A stretch of DNA of 64,000 nucleotides from Hyphomicrobiaceae bacterium. GTDB taxonomy: Bacteria; Pseudomonadota; Alphaproteobacteria; Rhizobiales; Hyphomicrobiaceae. Under the pieces are notes generated by a model. That model made no database searches, was not told where the DNA came from, and worked only from the letters and a program-made list of their open reading frames with translations. The position numbers and the translations under genes are program-made. Positions 1 through 8,351 of the stretch are shown piece after piece. The stretch spans positions 124,001 through 188,000 of the forward strand of contig JAWKWE010000006.1 in assembly GCA_041397645.1 (NCBI GenBank), read 5' to 3'. Positions within the stretch are counted from its first letter, which is position 1, and every line of letters starts with the position of its first letter.

Positions 1-19
1 TTGAAAAAAGGTGAACGAC

Positions 20-490
20 ATGACCATGGACCTTGGCGATCTTCTCGCGAGGAACGGTGTGGTGTCGGCGCTCAAGGCGCACGACAAGAAGCAATTGCTC
101 CAGACCCTTGCTGATCATGCCAGCAAGATCACGGGCACGTCTTCTCATGACATTTACGGCGCGCTTCTTCAGCGCGAGCGGCTCAGTTCGACCGGCTTCG
201 GCAACGGCATCGCGATACCGCACGTCAAGCTTTCGGGCTTGAATTCTATCATGTGCCTGTTCGCCCGCCTGTCTTCGCCCGTGGCCTACGACAGCCATGA
301 CGAGCAGCCGGTGGATCTGGTCTTCTTCCTCCTCGCCCCCGAACATGCGGGCGGAGATCATCTCAAAGCCCTGGCGCGCATTTCGCGCCTGGTGCGCGAT
401 TCCTCGGTGCTGGACGCATTGCGCGCCGCCAAGGATGAAGCGGCGCTGACGCGCGTTCTGACCACCCCGATAACTTCTCACGCGGCCTGA
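20..490 (+). CDS. ptsN: Nitrogen PTS enzyme IIA (PtsN)
   Basis: EIIA-Ntr accepts phosphate from the nitrogen-branch phosphocarrier (NPr) and acts as a cytoplasmic regulator rather than a sugar transporter. The protein is about 156 residues, the usual size for the family, and carries the phosphoacceptor histidine in the motif GIAIPH (about H68), followed by a typical EIIA fold ending in a short tail. ATG at 20 is preferred because AAGGTG lies six bases upstream; a GTG at 11 and an ATG at 26 (giving the common MDLGDLL start) are alternatives. In related genomes it follows rpoN and hpf, which would lie off the left edge. It ends just before a palindromic terminator shared with the convergent uppP. 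Confidence 0.93.
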   Translation: MTMDLGDLLARNGVVSALKAHDKKQLLQTLADHASKITGTSSHDIYGALLQRERLSSTGFGNGIAIPHVKLSGLNSIMCLFARLSSPVAYDSHDEQPVDLVFFLLAPEHAGGDHLKALARISRLVRDSSVLDALRAAKDEAALTRVLTTPITSHAA

Positions 491-511
491 ACCCGACCAA
501 TGGAACATAAT

Positions 512-547
512 AGAAAAGGGCTCCGCACATGTGCGGAGCCCTTTTCT
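512..547. terminator. Perfect palindromic bidirectional terminator
   Basis: An uninterrupted 18+18 base inverted repeat (AGAAAAGGGCTCCGCACA and its complement) lies between the convergent ptsN and uppP. It has a GC-rich core flanked by an A-run on one side and a T-run on the other, so it can terminate transcription from both directions. Confidence 0.9.
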
Positions 548-604
548 ATTCCAGCGATGAATAAGCCTAAGCACCAGGTCGGCAGTCGGCGCTGATCCAA
601 GCAG

Positions 605-1405
605 TTACATGCCGGTCATCGCAATGACACCAAGCCCGATGCCACCGACGATAAGACGCCACCAGCCGAAGAACGACAACCCCTTAGCTTTGATGAAATC
701 CAAGACGTGCCGAACGACGAATACACCTGCAACGAAAGCGGCAACGAAGCCCAGCGCAATCTGCCCCATGTCGTCAGGGGTTAGAACCGACCAGTTCTTA
801 TAGAGATCGTAGGCAAACGCGCCGGCCATCGTCGGCATCGCGAGAAAAAACGAGAACTCCGCGGCCGTGCGCTTATCTGCGCCAAGAAACAGCGCGCCCA
901 CTATTGTCGAGCCTGATCGCGACACACCTGGAATGAGCGCCAAGCATTGGCAGATGCCGATCTTCAAAGCGGTCGAAGGCGGCAGATCGAGAACGTCGGT
1001 ATAACGCGGCTCGAATTTTATCTTGTCCACCACAAGCAGGATGATCCCGCCAAGAACGAGCATGCTGGAAATGAGCAGCGGACTTTCGAAAAAGATCGTC
1101 TTGATGATCTTGTGCCCTGCCACGCCAACAACGGCGGCCGGGAGAAAAGCCAGAAGGATACCGAGAACGAATTTTTGCGTTCTTGGATCGTTTGGCAGAG
1201 CCCGCGCCAACTGCCACAGCTTCGCGGCGTAGACCGTAAGCAGCGCCAGAATCGCACCGAGCTGAATCAGAACCTCGAAAGTGCGCCCAGGCGACGTGAA
1301 GCCGAGAACGCGCTCGGCGAGCAGAAGGTGCCCTGTGGAGGAAACCGGAATGTACTCAGTCAGCCCCTCGATGAGGCCGAGCAGGATCACTTGCCAAGTT
1401 GGCAT
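605..1405 (-). CDS. uppP: Undecaprenyl-diphosphatase (UppP/BacA)
   Basis: Integral membrane phosphatase that dephosphorylates undecaprenyl diphosphate, recycling the lipid carrier for peptidoglycan synthesis and giving bacitracin tolerance. Signature motifs are present: EGLTEYIPVSSTGH near residues 13-26 and PGVSRSGST near 159-167, in a very hydrophobic protein of several membrane segments. ATG at 1405 gives 266 residues, the normal family length; an in-frame GTG at 1447 would add 14 residues and is less likely. The gene stands alone, convergent with ptsN. Confidence 0.93.
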   Translation of the reverse strand: MPTWQVILLGLIEGLTEYIPVSSTGHLLLAERVLGFTSPGRTFEVLIQLGAILALLTVYAAKLWQLARALPNDPRTQKFVLGILLAFLPAAVVGVAGHKIIKTIFFESPLLISSMLVLGGIILLVVDKIKFEPRYTDVLDLPPSTALKIGICQCLALIPGVSRSGSTIVGALFLGADKRTAAEFSFFLAMPTMAGAFAYDLYKNWSVLTPDDMGQIALGFVAAFVAGVFVVRHVLDFIKAKGLSFFGWWRLIVGGIGLGVIAMTGM

Positions 1406-1650
1406 CGAGGCAGTCTCCACGAATCTGGAAAGAGTGATGTCAGACACGACACGCAGGCCAACGGCCGTCGAGACCAGCTTTGCCCGCGCTAGGCTTAAGC
1501 CTTCGCCCCCCTCTCCGCAAACATCTTCAGCTTACATCGCGCCGGTTAGAGGATAACGGTGCCGCGAAGGCAACGCTGAACGACGCAGTGTGATGTGCGC
1601 AGCGTCCACCGCCAACGTCGAATCGGCTGAAAACTTGGGGTTGAAACTCT

Positions 1651-2664
1651 TTAGTGCTCGGCGGTGAAACCAACGCCGACATCCCGAAGGCCGTGCTTGA
1701 CCGGGGGCTCCGGGGTAGGCGACGGATCGACAACCCGTTTGGCGGCTGGCGCGCCGATCGGCATGACGGGTTCACCATTGGCGCAGGTCCGGATTGGATC
1801 CGCGGCCAGCTGGTCGAGGCCGGACTTATCGACCGAGTTCTCGTGGCGGCGTCCATAGCGGGTGCGCCATTCCGCAACTTGCCCGGTCGCCTGTCGGCGA
1901 ACGCCCTCGCCTGCGTTGCAGAAAATGTTTTGATAAATGTCTTCGATCCAGAGCCGTTCGGTGGGCGACGCATTGCTCACCGCAACATCGATCAGGTTCA
2001 ACGCAGCAATCTGATCCCGGGGCACGAACTTGCCGCGCCAGAGCAGATCGGCGAGGAACGCTTGCGCGCCCGGATGCCCTTTCTTCGACAATCGTGACAG
2101 CCAATGAATTCCGTTCTCGATCTTGCTTTCTTCGTCGCGAGCTCGGAATGCCAAGTCTGGTCCTTCTCCGCGCAAGAATACCTTGGCGAGTTCGAACTGA
2201 GCATCCTCGTCGTTGAAGAACAAAGCGGCTCGTTGCAGCAGGCTGTCCGCCAACAACGGGTTCGGCTTGAGGCCACCTTCTGCGATGCCGCTACGCAAGT
2301 AGCGCGACACTTCAGTAAGAGCCTTGGCTGCTATCGGCGCAAGGTCTTCGTCGTCCGGATCAACATCCCGCAGCTCGTCAGCGAGCTTGCGGAACATGTT
2401 ATAGGCTTTCAAATGGTCGGTATAGGAACCTTCGTTATCGCCGTAGATGCGGGCGATATAGAACGTGCCCATAATGGGATTCGACTCTGCGGCGGTCTCA
2501 AGTGCAGGCAACGCAAGTTCATAAAAGCCGCCGTTAAAGGCCGCGATGCCTTGCTTGAGCGCTTCCTCAGGCGTGCGGAACGTCACTCCTCCGGCGGCGA
2601 AGGCCGCCGCCGAAAGAGCGATGCTCGCAATCAGAGACAAACAAGCACGTTTAAATGTCCGCAT
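1651..2664 (-). CDS. Secreted Sel1/TPR-repeat protein, ExoR-like
   Basis: A 337-residue protein with a signal peptide (about residues 1-23, ending SAAAFA) followed by helical TPR/Sel1-like repeats: segments such as NGGFYELALPALETAA, DEDAQFELAKVFLRGEG and GHPGAQAFLADLLWRG repeat the small-residue pattern of the family. The layout and several segments recall ExoR, the periplasmic inhibitor of the ExoS-ChvI two-component system in rhizobia. That is a judgement by eye and not certain. The tail is proline-rich and unstructured. Its ATG lies inside the last codons of ilvD (14-base overlap), which suggests translational coupling with that gene, an odd partner for a periplasmic repeat protein. Confidence 0.6.
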   Translation of the reverse strand: MRTFKRACLSLIASIALSAAAFAAGGVTFRTPEEALKQGIAAFNGGFYELALPALETAAESNPIMGTFYIARIYGDNEGSYTDHLKAYNMFRKLADELRDVDPDDEDLAPIAAKALTEVSRYLRSGIAEGGLKPNPLLADSLLQRAALFFNDEDAQFELAKVFLRGEGPDLAFRARDEESKIENGIHWLSRLSKKGHPGAQAFLADLLWRGKFVPRDQIAALNLIDVAVSNASPTERLWIEDIYQNIFCNAGEGVRRQATGQVAEWRTRYGRRHENSVDKSGLDQLAADPIRTCANGEPVMPIGAPAAKRVVDPSPTPEPPVKHGLRDVGVGFTAEH

Positions 2665-4375
2665 AGCAGAGAACTTCCGCCTTTCCGCCGGCGTGTGTCA
2701 CCGCGCCGTAGCGCGCTGGCCCAACCTGATCGGCAAATTTAGCCAAGGCGCCCGACCGGTACATGCTGGGGGGCGCTTTCCATTCTTTGCGGCGCTTTTC
2801 CAACTCTGCCGCATCAACTTCCAGATCAATCGTGCCCTTCACCGCATCGAGTGCGATGATGTCGCCGTCCTTGATGAGAGCGATAGGTCCGCCGATGGCC
2901 GCTTCGGGCCCAACGTGGCCGACACAGAATCCGCGCGTGGCACCGGAAAAACGCCCATCGGTGATGAGCGCAACCTTGTCGCCCGCACCTTGGCCATAAA
3001 GCGCAGCGGTGGTCGAAAGCATCTCACGCATACCGGGGCCGCCCTTGGGGCCCTCATAGCGGATCACGATGACCTCGCCCTCTTTATAATTCTTCGTCTC
3101 GACGGCAGCGAAGGCATCTTCTTCGCAGTCAAAGCAGCGTGCGGGGCCACGGAATTGCAGGTTCTTGAGACCGGCAACCTTCACAATCGCACCGTCTGGC
3201 GCGAGCGAGCCCTTAAGACCAACGACACCACCAGTCGGTGAAATCGGATTCGACACCGGATAGATAACCTTCTGCTCGGTGTTGAACTTCACGCTTTCCA
3301 GATTCTCGGCCATCGTCTTGCCGGTCACCGTCATGCAGTCGCCGTGAAGGACGCCGCCTTCCAGCAGCGCTTTCAGGATTTGCGGAACGCCTCCGATATC
3401 GAAAACGTCCTTGGCGATGAACTTACCGCCCGGCTTCAGATCGGCGATGTAGGGCGTCTTCTTGAAGATCTCAGCCACATCGAACAAATCGAATTCGATG
3501 CCGCATTCATGCGCCATCGCCGGAAGATGCAGCGCGCCATTGGTTGAGCCGCCGGTCGCCGCGACGACGATCGCAGCATTCTCGAATGCCTTGCGCGTGC
3601 AGATATCGCGCGGGCGAATACCAAGGGCTAGAAGCTTCATCACGGCCTGACCGCTCGCAGCAGCGTATTGGTCGCGGCTTTCATACGGTGCAGGTGCGCC
3701 AGCAGAGCCAGGCAGAGCAAGGCCGATGGCTTCCGACACACATGCCATGGTGTTGGCAGTGAACTGACCACCGCACGATCCCGCCGAAGGGCACGCGCCG
3801 CATTCAAGCTCATGAAGCTCGCCGTCTGACATCTTGCCTGCAGAATGCATGCCGACGCCTTCGAACACGTCCTGAACTGTGACGTCCCTACCCTTGTGCT
3901 TGCCCGGCAGAATTGAGCCGCCGTACATGAACACGCTCGGCACGTTGAGGCGCAACATGGACATCATCATACCGGGCAGGCTCTTGTCGCACCCCGCAAT
4001 GCCGACCAGCGCATCATAGCAATGGCCGCGCATGGTGAGTTCGATCGAATCGGCGATGACTTCGCGCGACACCAGCGACGACTTCATGCCCTGATGGCCC
4101 ATCGCGATGCCGTCTGTCACGGTGATGGTGCAGAACTCGCGCGGCGTGCCGCCTGCTTCCTCAACACCCTGCTTGGCGACCTGGGCCTGGCGCATCAATG
4201 CGATGTTGCAGGGCGCAGCTTCGTTCCAGCACGACGCAACGCCAACGAACGGCCGATGGATCTGCTCCTCGGTCAGCCCCATGGCGTAGTAATAGGAACG
4301 GTGCGGAGCGCGCGAGGCGCCCTCCGTAACGTGGCGGCTCGGGAGCTTCGATTTATCGAACGTCTTGGCGTCCAT
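2651..4375 (-). CDS. ilvD: Dihydroxy-acid dehydratase (IlvD)
   Basis: Catalyses dehydration of 2,3-dihydroxy-3-methylvalerate and dihydroxyisovalerate in branched-chain amino acid synthesis. About 574 residues, full length. Three cysteines expected to hold the iron-sulfur cluster are visible: C56 (ASCWNEAAPC), C129 (AGCDKSLPG) and C201 (SAGSCGGQF). The start at 4375 (MDAKTF) is chosen for the AGGA five bases upstream; longer in-frame starts extend into unconserved sequence. It overlaps the Sel1-repeat gene downstream by 14 bases. No leader peptide rich in Ile, Leu or Val was seen upstream. Confidence 0.95.
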   Translation of the reverse strand: MDAKTFDKSKLPSRHVTEGASRAPHRSYYYAMGLTEEQIHRPFVGVASCWNEAAPCNIALMRQAQVAKQGVEEAGGTPREFCTITVTDGIAMGHQGMKSSLVSREVIADSIELTMRGHCYDALVGIAGCDKSLPGMMMSMLRLNVPSVFMYGGSILPGKHKGRDVTVQDVFEGVGMHSAGKMSDGELHELECGACPSAGSCGGQFTANTMACVSEAIGLALPGSAGAPAPYESRDQYAAASGQAVMKLLALGIRPRDICTRKAFENAAIVVAATGGSTNGALHLPAMAHECGIEFDLFDVAEIFKKTPYIADLKPGGKFIAKDVFDIGGVPQILKALLEGGVLHGDCMTVTGKTMAENLESVKFNTEQKVIYPVSNPISPTGGVVGLKGSLAPDGAIVKVAGLKNLQFRGPARCFDCEEDAFAAVETKNYKEGEVIVIRYEGPKGGPGMREMLSTTAALYGQGAGDKVALITDGRFSGATRGFCVGHVGPEAAIGGPIALIKDGDIIALDAVKGTIDLEVDAAELEKRRKEWKAPPSMYRSGALAKFADQVGPARYGAVTHAGGKAEVLCYADI

Positions 4376-4888
4376 TTCATTCCTCATTTGTCTTGCGTGG
4401 CTGTTCTGCTCATAAGCGCACTTTGGCGCGGCGGAAAGCCCCGAAAGACAAGGTCGCACTTACGGAAATCCTCACCAATCGGCAGGATCGCCGTTCTCTG
4501 TTTTCCCGTAAGCAGTAGCGCGGACTTTGTGGCCCGATAGTGGCGCACATGGGCCAGAACGTTGCCCTTCGGCCACAAACGTTAACGGACTGACAATTTG
4601 TCCTGGCGGGCCTGTCGATCGCGGCGCCGCCAACGCTGTAACAGTCACCGCTGGAACAGACCCTGCTCTTGTTTGGCCTAGTCTTCAGCAAATCCAGCCC
4701 TGTCATTTCCTGGGCTCTTCAAATGCTGAAACTGACCGTTTCCTGAGATCAGTCTACGGTTAATGATCGACTTCGGCAGGGTGAGGGCTCGGATGGGGCA
4801 GCGAGACGGCATTTTATGCCTTATTCAACCCCGTACACATATGATCCAGCGAGCCCTCTGCGACCTGGATCCACGGAGACGTCAAACC
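4376..4888. other. Intergenic region between ilvD and the DUF898 gene
   Basis: About 510 bases between divergent genes, expected to hold both promoters. Open frames crossing it lack ribosome binding sites and conserved sequence and look like chance. No convincing operator or structured RNA was found. Confidence 0.5.
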
Positions 4889-6223
4889 ATGCAAGACACC
4901 TTCGCGCCCCTAGCCTCCGAGGGATCCAGCAATGTGGAGATTTCATTCGACAGTCGCGGCGACCGGTTGATTGGCCTGGGACTGGTCAATGGCGTGCTGA
5001 AAGTCCTGTCTCTCGGACTCTATTCATTCTGGGCCAAGACAGAAGTCCGTAGGCGGCTGTGGACCTTTACGCGTATCAACGGTGAACCGCTGGAATACAC
5101 CGGTACCGGCAAAGAGCTGTTCTTGGGCTTCTTGGTTGTCTTTCTGGTTTTTGTCGTGCCGCTGATGCTTGGCGGCGTAGCGATCGCTTTGCTGTTTCCG
5201 GGCAACAAGGCCGCACTCGCGTTCTACCAGTTCGCAATCTATGCTTTGTTCTTCTTCCTCCTGGGCAACGCGCTCTATCGTGCCCAGCGCTATCGGCTAA
5301 GCCGAACGCAATGGCGTAGCATCCGTGGATGGCTGGCCGGATCTCCTGCGCGCTACGGTTGGACGTATTTCTGGACAATTGCACTGCCGCTTTTGCTGGT
5401 TGCACTGCTGACTGCCACAGCCGGGTGGGCCATCGCGCCTGCAGTCGCTGGCCCTGTCGCAATTCTCGGGCTGGTAGCCACGCTATGGGTGCTGCCCTGG
5501 CGCTCCAACATGCTGCAGCGGAAAATCACCGACGACATGCGCTTTGGCGATCATCCGCTCAGCTACTCAGGCTCATCGCGCCCCCTCTACAAGCGATATT
5601 TCTTCGCCTGGGTCGGCAGTGCTTTGCTGGTGGTTGGAGCCAGCGTGCTGACGCTGGTGCTTCTGAAATCATATGGTTTCCTGGATGCTTTTGGGGCCGG
5701 TGAGCGGCCCATTCCAACGGCAGGCCAGTCGCTCTCAATCATTGGCGTTTGGTTCGCGATCATTATCGCTATGGGCCTCGTGACCGCCTGGTACCGCGCC
5801 GCGCAGTACAATCATTTTGCCGCCCACACACATCTGGACGAAGCCACCTTTCGCCTCAAGGCTTCCGGAAAGAGCTTGATGTGGCTGCTGCTCTCAAACT
5901 GGCTCATTTCGATCCTCGGCGTCATTATTGGTCTGGCGCTCGGTGGTGGGCTTGCCTATGCCGCGGGAATGTTGCCCGAACCGCCAGAGCCCGGAATGCC
6001 CCCTGCCGAAGCCGGTGTATTGGCCATCCTGATGATCATGCTTCCGATGGTGCTGGTGACTACGGTTGCAACGACGTTTGCCCAGTTCCGCTCCGCCCGG
6101 TACTTTCTGTCCCGGCTGAAACTCGACGGGCCAGTCAATCTGGCAGCCATTCAACAGAGCGCCAGCACCGGGCCACGGCTCGGCGAGGGTCTCGCACAGG
6201 TATTCGATCTCGATGCATTCTGA
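4889..6223 (+). CDS. DUF898 (YjgN-type) integral membrane protein
   Basis: A 444-residue membrane protein built from repeated DUF898 modules: a charged, soluble-looking segment (FDSRGDRLIGLGLVNG, then a WAKTEVRRRLW motif) alternates with pairs of strongly hydrophobic helices; the module recurs around FFAWVGSALL and again near the C terminus (RSARYFL). The function of DUF898 is not established. ATG at 4889 is preferred because GGAGACG lies about eight bases upstream; the frame is open back to 4763 but that part is unconserved. Its last 11 bases overlap the start of the M48 peptidase gene, so the two are almost certainly made together. Confidence 0.75.
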   Translation: MQDTFAPLASEGSSNVEISFDSRGDRLIGLGLVNGVLKVLSLGLYSFWAKTEVRRRLWTFTRINGEPLEYTGTGKELFLGFLVVFLVFVVPLMLGGVAIALLFPGNKAALAFYQFAIYALFFFLLGNALYRAQRYRLSRTQWRSIRGWLAGSPARYGWTYFWTIALPLLLVALLTATAGWAIAPAVAGPVAILGLVATLWVLPWRSNMLQRKITDDMRFGDHPLSYSGSSRPLYKRYFFAWVGSALLVVGASVLTLVLLKSYGFLDAFGAGERPIPTAGQSLSIIGVWFAIIIAMGLVTAWYRAAQYNHFAAHTHLDEATFRLKASGKSLMWLLLSNWLISILGVIIGLALGGGLAYAAGMLPEPPEPGMPPAEAGVLAILMIMLPMVLVTTVATTFAQFRSARYFLSRLKLDGPVNLAAIQQSASTGPRLGEGLAQVFDLDAF

Positions 6224-7424
6224 TCCTGTGTCCTATTACGCGCGCCTCAGCGACGGCAAATCCGCCGCTTCGCGCGACTGCAGAGTTCGCCTCGATTTGT
6301 CGGGTCTGGAAATCGCGTCCGATGATGGAGTTGTGCAGACGCGCTGGCCCTATGAAAGCCTGCGTGTGAGTGAACCGATCCGTCCACATTCCGTCGACGT
6401 ATTGCTCTCATCCACGTCCGCGCCCGGCATCACAGTCTTCATTCCCGGCACGACTGTCCCTGCCTTGCTCGCCACACGTTCTCCGCATCTCACAAGCGGA
6501 TCAGAACGCTGGCGTCACGCGCGCCCGTGGATTATCGGCGCGGCGGCGCTCATCGGATTGGGCATCCTTATTCACGCGGCCGGATGGACGCCATTGCGGA
6601 CAGTCGCGGACCTGCTTCCGCACTCCTGGCGGGTGCGGCTTGGAGATTCCGCCATCCAATCGATGGCGGAAGGCAAGGGGCGGTGCATCAATCCGGTCGG
6701 CCTGGCCGCACTCGACCGGCTGTCGCAACGTCTCAGCGCAGCGGCAGGAACCGGCCAGAAGTTTGAAGTCGTCGTGGTAGACTGGAAACTATTCAACGCC
6801 TTTGCGGTCCCGGGCGACAAAATCATCATGACCCGCGGGCTTATCGAAAAGGCGGAAAGCCCCGATGAAGTGGCCGGCGTGCTCGCACACGAGATGGGAC
6901 ATGGGATCGCGATGCACCCAGAGACGGGCATCATTCGCGCTATCGGCATGTCGGCAGCCCTCGAGCTGATGATGGGCGGCTCGGGCGGAACGCTCGCCAA
7001 TCTTGGCCTCGTTCTCGCGCAGCTTGGCTATTCGCGCGCTGCCGAGCGAGAGGCGGACGATCAGGCACTCATTCTGTTGCGCAAGTCCGGCATATCGCAG
7101 CAGGGCCTATCTGATTTCTTCCGGCGCGTGCTCAAGGCCGAAAAAGAATACGACGACGATGAGATAGCCGAAAACGCGGACAAAAAGGACAGCTCACAAG
7201 GCAAGACGAAGACGTCCAAGCACAGCGACGACTCAACTAAAGCACGCCTGACCCGCGCCCTCGATATGTTCTCAACCCATCCTCCGACTGCCGAACGCGC
7301 CGAGCACATCCGCATGTCGGGTAGCTATCCTTCGACGCCCGCACTCTCGGCGGAGGACTGGCGCGCCTTCAGGTCTATTTGCGCGGTCAGCGCGCCCCTC
7401 TCGGAAAGCTCGGAAGACAACTAA
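6213..7424 (+). CDS. Membrane-anchored M48-family zinc metallopeptidase
   Basis: 403 residues. An N-terminal soluble region of about 100 residues precedes one membrane segment (about 106-123), then an M48 peptidase domain with the zinc-binding HEMGH (226-230) and a third ligand in SRAAEREAD (about E278). A hydrophilic insert rich in Asp, Lys and Ser (about 308-340) interrupts the end of the domain. Family members are membrane or periplasmic proteases such as HtpX, BepA and LoiP. The start overlaps the DUF898 gene by 11 bases, suggesting that the membrane protein is a partner or substrate. The substrate is unknown. Confidence 0.8.
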   Translation: MHSDPVSYYARLSDGKSAASRDCRVRLDLSGLEIASDDGVVQTRWPYESLRVSEPIRPHSVDVLLSSTSAPGITVFIPGTTVPALLATRSPHLTSGSERWRHARPWIIGAAALIGLGILIHAAGWTPLRTVADLLPHSWRVRLGDSAIQSMAEGKGRCINPVGLAALDRLSQRLSAAAGTGQKFEVVVVDWKLFNAFAVPGDKIIMTRGLIEKAESPDEVAGVLAHEMGHGIAMHPETGIIRAIGMSAALELMMGGSGGTLANLGLVLAQLGYSRAAEREADDQALILLRKSGISQQGLSDFFRRVLKAEKEYDDDEIAENADKKDSSQGKTKTSKHSDDSTKARLTRALDMFSTHPPTAERAEHIRMSGSYPSTPALSAEDWRAFRSICAVSAPLSESSEDN

Positions 7425-7638
7425 AACGCCAACCAATGCCCCAACTTAGGCATTTGCGGGAAATTGCCGTTCGTTATCCGCAGCCTTGAATTGCATGATC
7501 AAGCAACTAAGTGTTCCGCGCGGTTGGTGTTCGATTGCGGCTTTGGAGCCAAAATTGGCCAGATTAGAGCCCGATTTTCCAGGCAGCATGCCGCCTTAAA
7601 GTTGTCGCGGCGTGCGCGCGTGCTGGAGCTGTGAATAC

Positions 7639-8295
7639 ATGAAGGCACTGTTACTGAAGGCAAGTTTGGTTCTGTTTGTTATCGGCGGATACCTCGCTTC
7701 GCCTCTGATGACGGCGTGGTGGATCCGCGAGGCGGTCCATCACGGCGACAGCGCCTATCTTGCGCGCCAGATCGACTGGCCGGGTATTCGTGCTTCGCTT
7801 GCCCCTGACATTGGGCGCATCGCCCTAAATCTCCCCGACCCCGAGACAGCGCCCCAAGCCAAACTCGGGCTGTGGCAGCGCTTCAAGGCTTACTGGGGGC
7901 AAGGCGCCGTCAACCGCGCCATTGACAATTATCTGACGCCCGAGGGCCTGCCGCAGCTGTTCGAGGCCCGCAAGACCTATCGTGAGTACGTTTCCGGACA
8001 GACGGACGACTCGCAGCTTGGAATTGCGGAGCGCGTCAAGCGCGCCTGGGCACGTGTAAAGCGAGCGGAATTTACCTCGCTTACGACGTTCGAGATCGAC
8101 ATGCTGGACAAACACGATCCCAACCGCATGTACCTCGGTAAGCTCGCAATCGACGGCTTCGGCTGGAAGCTCAAAGAGCTGCGCGTGAAAATTCTGCAAG
8201 AGGCAGAGTCCGCCATCGTCAAGTTTGCTGCGACAGACGCAGGCATCCCTTCAGCCAAAAGCTTCTGGGCACGCGCAAAGGCAGCGGCCCGTTAA
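7639..8295 (+). CDS. DUF2939 family protein
   Basis: 218 residues with an N-terminal hydrophobic segment (about 5-22) that is either a signal anchor or an uncleaved signal peptide. The start of the exported part (REAVHHGDSAYLARQIDWPG) matches the DUF2939 pattern of a short helix-turn followed by a D-W/F-P motif. The function is unknown. ATG at 7639 has GGAGCTG about 11 bases upstream; a longer frame from 7612 has no better signal. It follows the M48 gene after about 214 non-coding bases and may have its own promoter. Confidence 0.65.
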   Translation: MKALLLKASLVLFVIGGYLASPLMTAWWIREAVHHGDSAYLARQIDWPGIRASLAPDIGRIALNLPDPETAPQAKLGLWQRFKAYWGQGAVNRAIDNYLTPEGLPQLFEARKTYREYVSGQTDDSQLGIAERVKRAWARVKRAEFTSLTTFEIDMLDKHDPNRMYLGKLAIDGFGWKLKELRVKILQEAESAIVKFAATDAGIPSAKSFWARAKAAAR

Positions 8296-8351
8296 CGCGG
8301 ACAATCTCGTCCCTCACCACTGACGAAGCACAGCAAATGCGCGGTGAGCGA

